Assembly: GCF_030908245.1 (NCBI RefSeq)
Contig: NZ_JAVFJJ010000002.1
Span: forward strand, 186,001-250,000
Direction of reading: 5' to 3'
DNA length: 64,000 nucleotides
Source of the DNA: Sinomonas sp. ASV322
GTDB taxonomy: Bacteria; Actinomycetota; Actinomycetes; Actinomycetales; Micrococcaceae
Made by a program: the position numbers and the translations under genes. This document shows positions 34,220 to 41,537 of this stretch, one piece after another. A model generated the notes under the pieces. The model was given only the letters and a program-made list of their open reading frames with translations, was not told where the DNA came from and did not search any database. Within the stretch, counting starts at the first letter, position 1; the number at the start of each line of letters is the position of its first letter.

Positions 34220-34735
34220 ATGAAGCCAGCCTCGAAGCTCGGCGCATCGGGGGTCACGCTCGTTCTCGCGCTCGTGCCGCTCACCGCGTGCCATCCGCAC
34301 GGTGTGCTGTGTGAGGGCGCCTTGCCCCTCCACGGCGTGAAGGTCACGATCACGCGAGACCGCCTGATGAACCTCGCCTCGAACTCAATCGCCTACAAGG
34401 CGTGCCAAGACGGAAAGTGCACGGACGGCCTGCTCTTCCCCAGGCCGGCGGGCAATGCGCCGTCTTCATCGCAGCCAGTGCCTTGGCCGACCCGGCTGTC
34501 AGAGGTGACGATGCCCATTTGGCTCCCCAACATCACCGAGAGCCCTGTCGACCTCACGCTGTCGGGGAAAACGCCCAGTGGGGAGGCCGTCGGACCGCTA
34601 CAAGTCACCCTCAAACCGAAGGTCTACCACCCTTACGGGCCGCAATGCCAAGAAAGGGATCTCGGCGGATGTCGTCTGGGACGCTTCTGGCCTCCACGGG
34701 GGATGAGAGTCCTATCCGTTCCGTGGCCGTTCTGA
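34220..34735 (+). pseudogene. Lipoprotein family member 2, C-terminus frameshifted
   Basis: A 171-residue reading frame with lipobox LTAC (Cys24), CHPHGVLC, ACQDGKC and SPVDLTLSGKT as in its neighbours. After GPQCQ (about 34648) the frame leaves the family. One base over, AAGAAAGGG reads on as ISADVVWDASGLHGG and stops at 34704-34706, matching the conserved end of members 1 and 3. The spacing from Cys to Ile codons is 10 nt instead of 9, so a single-base insertion around 34648-34658 is inferred. The product may still fold in part, or the gene may be dead. Confidence 0.75.
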
Positions 34736-34748
34736 CGCCGAACAGGGG

Positions 34749-34777
34749 TTGAATTAAGCAGGCCGTGGGCCTAGCCT
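34749..34777 (+). promoter_or_regulatory. Promoter of lipoprotein gene 3, leaderless
   Basis: TTGAAT (34749-34754), 17-bp spacer, TAGCCT (34772-34777), then 7 nt to the ATG at 34785. Confidence 0.65.
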
Positions 34778-34784
34778 CCGGGCC

Positions 34785-35258
34785 ATGGGGCCTATTCGGA
34801 GGCTTGGATCCACACTCGGTATGGCGCTTTTGTCGACGGTGTTTGTCGCGGCCTGCTGGCCGCAGCCTGTCGCGTGCCCAGCCCTCTCGCTTGCGCCGGA
34901 AGTCGTGATCCACGTCCCGGAACACCGTGCGGCAACCTTGGATCGAGCGTCCCTCACGGGCGAGGCCTGCCAGGACGGCGTGTGCAATGCGGGCCCGCTT
35001 GAGCTGCGGCCCGAAGGCGGAATCGGCATTAATCCGCCGACGTCGCCAGTCTCCTTCGTCGCCATGATCTTCATGCGGAAAGGCCTCACCGAGAGCCCAA
35101 TCGATCTCACGCTCTCGGGCAAGGACACGTCGGGCTCATCGATCGGCGATCCGCACCTCCGGTTCAGCCCGAGGGTCGACTACCCGTGGGGGCCGCAGTG
35201 CTCGCGCGTCATCATCGCGGAGGTGACGTTCGACGACGCCGGGCTCCACCCGCGCTGA
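34785..35258 (+). CDS. Lipoprotein of a three-member local family (member 3)
   Basis: A 157-residue lipoprotein with lipobox VAAC (Cys24). It keeps the family plan: CWPQPVAC, ACQDGVC, SPIDLTLSGKD, RVDYPWGPQCS and VTFDDAGLHPR at the end. It is shorter than member 1 in the middle proline-rich part. It converges on the argA-like gene with only 6 bp between stops. Function unknown; surface exposure is inferred from the lipoprotein signal. Confidence 0.75.
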   Translation: MGPIRRLGSTLGMALLSTVFVAACWPQPVACPALSLAPEVVIHVPEHRAATLDRASLTGEACQDGVCNAGPLELRPEGGIGINPPTSPVSFVAMIFMRKGLTESPIDLTLSGKDTSGSSIGDPHLRFSPRVDYPWGPQCSRVIIAEVTFDDAGLHPR

Positions 35259-35264
35259 GCGCGC

Positions 35265-35825
35265 CTACTCTTTCGCGCGCCCTGCGAGCCACTTGATCAT
35301 GCGGGTGTTGCCGAGCGTGTTCGGCTTGACCCGTGCGAGGTCAAGGAACTCGGCGACGCCCTCGTCGGACGAGCGAAGGAGCTCGGAATACACCACGGGA
35401 TCCACGGCAGACTGGTCGGCCATGACCTCGAAGCCGTGCCGCTCGAAGAAGCGCACCTCGAAGGTGAGGCAGAAGACCCGCTGGACGCCGACGTCGACCG
35501 CGTCCGCGAGGAGCTGCTCGACGAGCGCGTGCCCCACGCCCTGCCCGCGCCACGAATCCGCGGCCGCGAGCGTGCGCACCTCGGCGAGGTCCTCCCACAT
35601 GACGTGGAGGGCGCCGCAGCCGACGAGCTCGCCGTCCGGCGTCTCGGCGACGCGGAACTCCTGAATCGACTCGTAGTACGCGACCGATTCCTTCGAGATG
35701 AGGATCCTCCGCTCGGCAAGCGGGGCCACGAGCCGCTTGATCTCCGCGACGTCGCTCGTCCGCGCGCGTCGAATCCGGAACGTCGGGGCGGCGGATTCGG
35801 ACGCGACGGAGAGGGCGGCTGTCAT
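35265..35825 (-). CDS. argA: Amino-acid N-acetyltransferase, ArgA-type GNAT
   Basis: A 186-residue GNAT enzyme resembling the short mycobacterial ArgA (Rv2747), which makes N-acetylglutamate in the first step of arginine synthesis. Marks are IRRARTSDVAEIKRLV at the start, VGCGALHVMWEDLAEVRTLA, the acetyl-CoA loop WRGQGVGHALVE, the FFERHGFEV segment and the family-specific end VKPNTLGNTRMIKWL. ATG 35825 has TAGGAT 6 nt upstream and no ribosome binding site. Confidence 0.88.
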   Translation of the reverse strand: MTAALSVASESAAPTFRIRRARTSDVAEIKRLVAPLAERRILISKESVAYYESIQEFRVAETPDGELVGCGALHVMWEDLAEVRTLAAADSWRGQGVGHALVEQLLADAVDVGVQRVFCLTFEVRFFERHGFEVMADQSAVDPVVYSELLRSSDEGVAEFLDLARVKPNTLGNTRMIKWLAGRAKE

Positions 35826-35831
35826 GGAGCC

Positions 35832-35837
35832 ATCCTA
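35832..35837 (-). promoter_or_regulatory. Predicted leaderless -10 box of argA
   Basis: TAGGAT on the minus strand ends 6 nt before the ATG at 35825. Confidence 0.5.
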
Positions 35838-35863
35838 GTGGCGGGCCACTCGCACCATCGGCT

Positions 35864-35909
35864 CTGGCCCGCTTGACCGGTGCTGGGCAGCGCCGATCAA
35901 GCGGGCCAG
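35864..35909. terminator. Long hairpin between the GNAT and argA genes
   Basis: CTGGCCCGCTTGA (35864-35876) pairs perfectly with TCAAGCGGGCCAG (35897-35909); the loop itself forms CGGTGCTG/CAGCGCCG. It follows the stop of the minus-strand GNAT gene, but no T-tract is present. Confidence 0.6.
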
Positions 35910-35947
35910 GGCCGTTCGCATGCGGGCCGGGCGTCACGCAGGCCGGG

Positions 35948-36418
35948 CTACGACCCCGCGAGCTCCTTCGCGTAGTACAGCTGCGGCTCCTCTTGCCCTG
36001 GGTCGCGGTTCGAGTAGCCGTGCCGCTCGTAGAAGCGGCGCGCGTCGACGTCCTCGCCGTCCACGTTGATCTCGACAAGCTCCCCGCCCCGGCGCCGCAC
36101 CTCCGCCTCGACCGCCGCGAGGAGCAGGCTGCCGAGGCCCGAGCCGCGATGCGACGGGACGACATACAGCTCATCGAGGAGCGCCACGCGTCCTTCGAAC
36201 CACACGTTGGGCCGCAGCGTGACGAGCGCGACGCCGGCCGCGGGCTCCCCCACGAGCACGGCGAACACGTCGGCACCCGAGAGGAGGCCCACAAGCCGCG
36301 CGGCGAGAACCCGGATCCCCGGCGTCTCGCTGCCGAACTCGCGGTTGAACGCGTCGAGCAGCTCGGCGACGACCACGGCCTCGCCGGGCGCGGCGATCCG
36401 CGTGAGCCCGCCCGCCAT
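35948..36418 (-). CDS. GNAT-family N-acetyltransferase
   Basis: A 156-residue acetyltransferase. The acetyl-CoA loop reads VVPSHRGSGLGSLLLAAVE, preceded by the beta strand ALLDELYV and followed by the typical EINVDGEDVDARRFYERHGY. The substrate cannot be told. ATG 36418 lies 3 nt after the stop of the S9 peptidase, so the two genes are probably co-transcribed. Confidence 0.85.
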   Translation of the reverse strand: MAGGLTRIAAPGEAVVVAELLDAFNREFGSETPGIRVLAARLVGLLSGADVFAVLVGEPAAGVALVTLRPNVWFEGRVALLDELYVVPSHRGSGLGSLLLAAVEAEVRRRGGELVEINVDGEDVDARRFYERHGYSNRDPGQEEPQLYYAKELAGS

Positions 36419-36420
36419 CG

Positions 36421-38598
36421 CTAGAGCCCGAGTTCCCGCGGGAGCTCGCGGCCCTCGCCCAGAACGTGCTCGGCAAGGAACGCGCTCACCACGCCGTACC
36501 AGACCTTCGCGTGCTGCGGCTTGAGGATCCAGTGGTTCTCGTCCGGGAAGTAGAGGAACCGGTGGGGCGTCCGGCCGTCGTCGTCGGTGGCGAGCTGGGA
36601 CGCGCTCAGGAGCTCGTACCAGAGCCGCAGGCCCTCGCCGATCGGCACGCGGTAGTCCTTGTCGCCGTGGATGACGAGCATGGGTGTGCGGATCTCGCCC
36701 ACCGAATGGTGCGGCGAGTGCGCCTCCGTCATGGCGGCGTCCATCTCCTTGGCCCAGAACTGGCCGAAGTCGGTGGTCTTGCCGAAGCCCTCGAGCGCCC
36801 AAAGGCTCGCGTGCGTGACGATCGCGCGGAATCGGTCGGTGTGCCCCGCGACCCAGTTGGCCATGTACCCGCCGAAGGAGCCGCCCATCGCGGCGGTGCG
36901 CTCAGGATCGAGGTCAGGCCGCTGGAGCGCCGCGTCCGTGACGGCCATGAGGTCCGTGAACGGCTCCGCGCCCCACCGGCCCCAGCCGCGCTGGATGAAG
37001 TCCTGGCCGTAGCCGGTCGAGAGGGCCGGGTCCGGGAGCAGCACGGCGTAGCCCTGCGCCGTCATGAGCCAAGGGTTCCAGCGCCACGTCCACGCGTTCC
37101 ACGAGTGGATCGGGCCGCCGTGGATCCATAGGAGGAGCGGATGCCTGGTGGCACCGCCGTCGTCGGCGGCGCCGAGAGCGGGCGACGGCGGGAGCGCAAG
37201 CCACGCGCGCAACGGCGTGCCGTCCTCGGCGGTCGTCGTCACCTCCTCGAGACGGCCCGGGATCTCGGGGCGCTCGGCGGGGTTCTTGAGCCGCGCGACG
37301 TCGCCGGTCGGAAGATCGATGCGGACCGCCTCGGGCGGGAGGAGGTACGAGCTGCGGAGCGCATAGGCGTGCGTCCCGTCCGGCGAGACGACGACGTCGG
37401 TGTAGGCGGCGTCGTCGTGCGTCACGCGCGTCACCGCGCCGCTCGAGGCCTCGATCTTGAACACTGGCGAGCGCCCGCTATCGTCGGCCGTCACGAGGAG
37501 GGCCGAGCCGTCCGGGAGCCACACCGCGGGGTGGGCCATGCGGTCCCATTCGGGGGCGAGGCGGCGAAGCTCGCCGCTTGCGAGGTCGAGGAGGTGCAGC
37601 TCGCTCCGGTACGCCCGGGTGGGCGTCGTGTGGGGTTCGACGACGACGGCGACCGTGCGCCCATCCGGGCTCACGGGCCCCGCGAAGAAGTCCTTGTCGT
37701 CCTCGGAAAGGAGGGTCCGCGATGTCCCGGCCGCGGCGTCGACGGCGGCGAGCTCGAAACGCGTGTCCGCGTTCGCGAGGGGCCTCGCGAACGCGGTGAA
37801 GAGCGTCGTCCCGTCGGGGCTCACGCTCGCCTCGCCGAAGCGGAGGCGCGCGCCGACGGCCGGCGTCAGATTGCGGAGCTCGAGGTCGGGGCCCTCGTCG
37901 ACCGTCGATGGTTTACCGGGCTCTGGCTCCTTCGGCGAGCGTTCGACGGCGAAGAGGCGCGGCTCTGCGGGCCCGAGGTCCGCGTCCCAGAAGCGGACGG
38001 GGTAGCCCGAATGCAGGATCGCCGCGACCTTGGCGTCTTTGCGCGCCTTGCGTCGCTCGCCGTCGTCGGCCTCGTCGGTGCTGCCCGGCAGCACCGAGGC
38101 CTGGACGAAGGTCGCGTCCGCGGCGCGGGCCGTGAGGACAGAGTCGACGCCGCCCGAGCGGCTCAGGACGACGCGAGCCTCGCCGCCGTCGCGCGGGAGG
38201 AGCCACAGCGCGTTGACGGGGTCCTCGTCCGGCTTGTCCGGGTCGGGGCGGGCCGAGGTGAAGAAGAGGTTGCCGTTCGCGGCGAATGCCGCGCCGGCCT
38301 CGCCCTTCGCGCTGCGCGTGATGCGCCGGGCCGGGCGCTCGCCCGCGGGGTCGAGCTCCCACAGGGCCGTGCCGTATTCGGTGCCCTTGCCGTTGAGGGT
38401 CGCAACGGTGGTCACGAGGCGGGTCCCGTCGGGGCTGAGGACGAGGCCGGAGAGGCGGGGGATGGCGACGTAGTGATCGAGATCGTGGAACGGCGTCTCA
38501 GGTTGAGGCGTGGCGTCTGGCTGCGGCTCGTCCGGGGTGGGCTCGTCGGCCGTGGGCTCGTCGATGCGGGGCATGGCGGTCTGGGTGTCGGCGCTCAT
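36421..38598 (-). CDS. S9-family serine peptidase (prolyl oligopeptidase/acylaminoacyl type)
   Basis: A 725-residue cytoplasmic peptidase. An acidic Pro-rich tail of about 35 residues precedes a beta-propeller (residues roughly 40-430) that gates the active site, and a C-terminal alpha/beta-hydrolase domain carries the triad: Ser in GGSFGGYM, Asp in HGDKDYRVP and His in DENHWI. It cleaves short peptides. ATG 38598 is preferred; an upstream GTG at 38646 would add 16 residues. Neither start has a clear ribosome binding site. Confidence 0.9.
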   Translation of the reverse strand: MSADTQTAMPRIDEPTADEPTPDEPQPDATPQPETPFHDLDHYVAIPRLSGLVLSPDGTRLVTTVATLNGKGTEYGTALWELDPAGERPARRITRSAKGEAGAAFAANGNLFFTSARPDPDKPDEDPVNALWLLPRDGGEARVVLSRSGGVDSVLTARAADATFVQASVLPGSTDEADDGERRKARKDAKVAAILHSGYPVRFWDADLGPAEPRLFAVERSPKEPEPGKPSTVDEGPDLELRNLTPAVGARLRFGEASVSPDGTTLFTAFARPLANADTRFELAAVDAAAGTSRTLLSEDDKDFFAGPVSPDGRTVAVVVEPHTTPTRAYRSELHLLDLASGELRRLAPEWDRMAHPAVWLPDGSALLVTADDSGRSPVFKIEASSGAVTRVTHDDAAYTDVVVSPDGTHAYALRSSYLLPPEAVRIDLPTGDVARLKNPAERPEIPGRLEEVTTTAEDGTPLRAWLALPPSPALGAADDGGATRHPLLLWIHGGPIHSWNAWTWRWNPWLMTAQGYAVLLPDPALSTGYGQDFIQRGWGRWGAEPFTDLMAVTDAALQRPDLDPERTAAMGGSFGGYMANWVAGHTDRFRAIVTHASLWALEGFGKTTDFGQFWAKEMDAAMTEAHSPHHSVGEIRTPMLVIHGDKDYRVPIGEGLRLWYELLSASQLATDDDGRTPHRFLYFPDENHWILKPQHAKVWYGVVSAFLAEHVLGEGRELPRELGL

Positions 38599-38681
38599 GG
38601 CATCGTATTCAATCGCGAAAGTGAGGCGGAACACAGGGGCGTTCACTCATGGTGAAACACTTCTTTCACACCATTCGGGGG

Positions 38682-38787
38682 GGGTCACGTCCCGCGCCAA
38701 CCGTTCAAGGGTCACGTCCCGTGGGTCGGGACCCGCGTAAGGTGACCCTCGAACGCGGCGAACCCACGGTAGGTGACCCCTGAACGG
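38682..38787. repeat. Palindromic repeats with GGTCAC cores downstream of dhaM
   Basis: CCGTTCAAGGGTCAC (38701-38715) is matched in inverse orientation by GTGACCCTCGAACG (38742-38755) and by GTGACCCCTGAACGG (38773-38787); a fourth GGGGTCACGTCCCG starts near 38682. They can fold into a large hairpin right after the dhaM stop (38789), so a terminator function is likely. The 190-bp gap to the peptidase start holds nothing else. Confidence 0.75.
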
Positions 38788-38788
38788 A

Positions 38789-39466
38789 TCAGGCGGGCTC
38801 GCCGAAGCCGTGCTCGACCTGCTCGCGCACGAGCCGCACCGCCTCGTCCGCATCCGGCCCAGACGCCTCCACGACGAGCTGCGCCCCCTTGCGCGCATTG
38901 AGCGCCATGAGCGCCATGACGGACTGCGCGTCGGCGCCGTTGATCGTAATCTCTGCGTCGAACTGGGAGAGCCGGCCCGCGAGGATCGCGGCGGGGCGAG
39001 CGTGCAGCCCCGCGCGGTTCGGGAGCGTGACGACGGCGGACGACGTCGGCTCGCCCACCTCGGGTGCTTCCTCGGGCGTGGCGCCAGGGAAGGCCTCCTC
39101 GGCCGCCCGCACGACGGCGTCGACCTCCGCACCCGATTCGGCCGCCACCGCGGCGGCGACCGTCCCCTCCACGAGCGCCGCATCGGCGAGGAGGACCCGC
39201 GCGCGCCGATCGTCCTCGAGGAACTCGAGCACTGACTCGGCCGTCATGACCGCCGAGCCGAGGTCCGCCATGATCACGACCCCTCGGCCCTGATCGGCCT
39301 CGTCGATCCCCCTCATGATCTTCTCGAAGCTCGTGCCGAGGCCGCCGTCGTCCGTGCCCCCCGCCGCGACGAGCGGCACCGAGCCCGCCATCTGGGCCGC
39401 GAGCTCGACGACGCCCTCCGCGAGCCGCGCGCTGTGCGAGACGACAACGAGTCCGACGGGGCTCAC
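38789..39466 (-). CDS. dhaM: Dihydroxyacetone kinase phosphotransfer subunit DhaM fused to HPr
   Basis: A 225-residue two-domain phosphocarrier. Residues 1-125 are the EIIA-like DhaM domain with phospho-accepting His11 (VVVSHSARLAEG); after an acidic linker, residues 143-225 are an HPr domain with His155 (NRAGLHARPAA) and a Ser at 182 in the position of the HPr regulatory serine. It passes phosphate from the PTS to DhaL-bound ADP. Start GTG 39466 overlaps the dhaL stop (GTGA). The fusion brings HPr to the kinase; a fused enzyme I, seen in some species, is absent. Confidence 0.93.
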   Translation of the reverse strand: MSPVGLVVVSHSARLAEGVVELAAQMAGSVPLVAAGGTDDGGLGTSFEKIMRGIDEADQGRGVVIMADLGSAVMTAESVLEFLEDDRRARVLLADAALVEGTVAAAVAAESGAEVDAVVRAAEEAFPGATPEEAPEVGEPTSSAVVTLPNRAGLHARPAAILAGRLSQFDAEITINGADAQSVMALMALNARKGAQLVVEASGPDADEAVRLVREQVEHGFGEPA

Positions 39467-40110
39467 GGGCGGCCTCCCGCGCTGATCTCGGAGACTGCGG
39501 CGGTCACCGCGGCGCGCAGGATGTACGACGTCGAGACGGCACCCGGGTCGAGGTGCCCCGCGCTGCGCTCCCCGAGGTAGCTCGCGCGGCCTTTCCGGGC
39601 CACGAGGGGCTTCGTCGCGAGGGCACCCTCCTCGGCCGCGGTCGCCGCGGCTGCGAAGGCCGCCTCGCCGTCGGCCGCTCGGCCTGCGGCGACGACCGCG
39701 GGAGACCACGCATCGACCATCGTCTTGTCGCCGGGATCGGCCTTGCCCCGCGCGACGATGCCGTCCCGCGCCGCGGCGAGCATCGCTTCGACGGCGGGGC
39801 CGTCGAGGCTCTCCCTCTCCCCCACGGCGGCGGACGCCCGCAGGAACGCCGTCCCGTAGAGCGGGCCTGCGGCGCCGCCTACCTTGCTCATGAGCATCAT
39901 CGCGGCGACCTTGAGGGCGGCTGCGACGGACTCGCTCGGACCGTCGTCGAGCTTGTCGACCACCGCTTGGAAGCCGCGGTCCATGTTCTCGCCGTGGTCG
40001 CCGTCGCCGATCGCCCGGTCGAGGTCGATCAGCTCCTCGCGGTGCACGGCGAGGACGCGCGCGCACTCGCGCAGCCAGCGGTCCGCCCACGCGGCGTCGA
40101 GATCCGTCAT
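39463..40110 (-). CDS. dhaL: Dihydroxyacetone kinase ADP-binding subunit DhaL
   Basis: A 215-residue helical-barrel protein that holds ADP/ATP and transfers phosphate to dihydroxyacetone on DhaK. The metal-binding aspartates lie in DLDRAIGDGDHGENM, and GGAAGPLYGTAFLRA and DPGDKTMVDAW are the other family marks. It starts 1 nt after the dhaK stop and overlaps dhaM by 4 nt. Confidence 0.95.
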   Translation of the reverse strand: MTDLDAAWADRWLRECARVLAVHREELIDLDRAIGDGDHGENMDRGFQAVVDKLDDGPSESVAAALKVAAMMLMSKVGGAAGPLYGTAFLRASAAVGERESLDGPAVEAMLAAARDGIVARGKADPGDKTMVDAWSPAVVAAGRAADGEAAFAAAATAAEEGALATKPLVARKGRASYLGERSAGHLDPGAVSTSYILRAAVTAAVSEISAGGRP

Positions 40111-40111
40111 G

Positions 40112-41113
40112 TCACACTCCCCATCGCAAGGCCGGCGTGGCCACCGGCGCGTCCCAGAGTTCGACGAGTTCGTCGTCGAGGCGAAGCACGGTCACCGAGC
40201 AGCCCTGCATCTCGAGGGACGTGACGTAGTTGCCCACGAGGCTGCGATCGACGGTCGCGCCGCGTTGGGCGACGAGCTCTGCGGCGCGGCCGAACACGAT
40301 GTACAGCTCCGAGAGCGGTGTGCCGCCCATGCCGTTGACGAAGAGGAGGACTCTGTCGCCCGCCGTGACGCCAAGGTCGTCGAGCACAGGCGTGACGAGG
40401 TGCTCGGTGAGGGCATCCGCGGGCTCGAGGCCCACGCGACGGCGGCCCGGCTCGCCGTGGATCCCGATGCCGATCTCGATCTCGTCCTCGGCGAGCTCGA
40501 AGCTCGGCTTCCCCGCATGGGGAACCGTGCAGGGCGTGAGGGCGAGTCCCATCGAGCGCACGTTCTCGACGACCTTGCGCCCGAGCTTCTCGACCGCGTC
40601 GATCGAGTCGCCACGCTCGGCCGCCGCGCCGACGATCTTCTCGACGAGAACCGTCCCCGCAACCCCGCGCCTTCCCGCCGTGTACAGCGAGTCCTCGACG
40701 GCGACGTCGTCGTTCACGAGGACCGTCCTGACCTCGATCCCCTCGGCCTCGCACAGCTCGCCGGCCGTCTCGAAGTTGAGGACGTCCCCCGTGTAGTTCT
40801 TGACGATGTGGATGACGCCCGCGCCGCCGTCGACCGCGTGCGTCGCGGCGACGATCTGATCTGGCGTCGGCGAGGTGAACACCGCCCCCGGAACGGCGGC
40901 GTCGAGCATTCCAAGGCCCACGAAGCCCGCATGCAGCGGCTCGTGCCCGCTCCCGCCTCCCGAGACGAGCGCAACCCTGCCGCGCGCCGGCCCGACCGCC
41001 CTGGTCACGAAGAGGGGGCCGCTGTGGACGGTCACGAGGTCGGGGTGGGCCCTGCCGAAGCCCTGCACGGTCTCGTCGACCACGGCTTTCGGATCATTGA
41101 TGAGCTTCTTCAC
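40112..41113 (-). CDS. dhaK: Dihydroxyacetone kinase substrate-binding subunit DhaK
   Basis: A 333-residue protein binding dihydroxyacetone covalently through His219 (GIGIHGEPG). [16 protein letters not shown] near residue 51-66 is the other conserved site. Start GTG 41113 follows AAGGAG. First gene of dhaK-dhaL-dhaM, which phosphorylates dihydroxyacetone with PTS-derived phosphate for glycolysis. TAGGCT at 41176-41181 (minus) is a likely -10, giving a leader of about 55 nt. The gap 41114-41256 shows nothing else. Confidence 0.95.
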   Translation of the reverse strand: MKKLINDPKAVVDETVQGFGRAHPDLVTVHSGPLFVTRAVGPARGRVALVSGGGSGHEPLHAGFVGLGMLDAAVPGAVFTSPTPDQIVAATHAVDGGAGVIHIVKNYTGDVLNFETAGELCEAEGIEVRTVLVNDDVAVEDSLYTAGRRGVAGTVLVEKIVGAAAERGDSIDAVEKLGRKVVENVRSMGLALTPCTVPHAGKPSFELAEDEIEIGIGIHGEPGRRRVGLEPADALTEHLVTPVLDDLGVTAGDRVLLFVNGMGGTPLSELYIVFGRAAELVAQRGATVDRSLVGNYVTSLEMQGCSVTVLRLDDELVELWDAPVATPALRWGV

Positions 41114-41256
41114 ACCGCTCCTTCGGTCGGTCAGCCGGCCGTCGCGCAGTGCGAGGAAACAGGGCTGGTTCTTGGAGCCTACCGGGAGGGTCAGCGCAGG
41201 GGTAGCGCCCCCGCCGGCCCTCCGTCCTGGGCGCGTGCGAGTACGGGCGTTGTGAA

Positions 41257-41439
41257 TTATGAGTCGGTGGCCTCGCCCTGCATGCCGCCAGCGTCTTCGG
41301 GGGCCTCGCCCTCGCCTTCGCCTTCGCGGCCGGCCGGCTGCTGAACCGTGCGGGGTGCCATCTCCTGCTCGGGCATCGGGAAGCCGTAGCCGCCCAGCTG
41401 CTCTGCGCGCTCGATGTCGTCGGGAGTCGTCTCGGTCAT
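41257..41439 (-). CDS. Small acidic protein of unknown function
   Basis: A 60-residue, strongly acidic, Gly/Glu/Pro-rich protein ([14 protein letters not shown] near the end) starting at ATG 41439 behind GGGAGGAG. Its sequence looks disordered. It lies between clpC (beyond the terminator) and the dha operon. Good ribosome binding site and codon use support a real gene; function unknown. Confidence 0.55.
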   Translation of the reverse strand: MTETTPDDIERAEQLGGYGFPMPEQEMAPRTVQQPAGREGEGEGEAPEDAGGMQGEATDS

Positions 41440-41480
41440 GGGGTACTCCTCCCCTGCCGCAGAACCCTTCAAACAAACGA

Positions 41481-41525
41481 CGACGGCGGCCCTCCCCGGC
41501 CCGAGGGCGGGGAGGGCCGCCGTCG
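41481..41525 (-). terminator. Terminator of clpC
   Basis: A 17-bp perfect stem (41481-41497 with 41509-41525) with further pairing in the loop lies 12 nt past the clpC stop. On the minus strand it is followed by TCGTTTGTTTG, a T-rich tail as expected for an intrinsic terminator. Confidence 0.92.
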
Positions 41526-41537
41526 CGGCAGTGTGGG

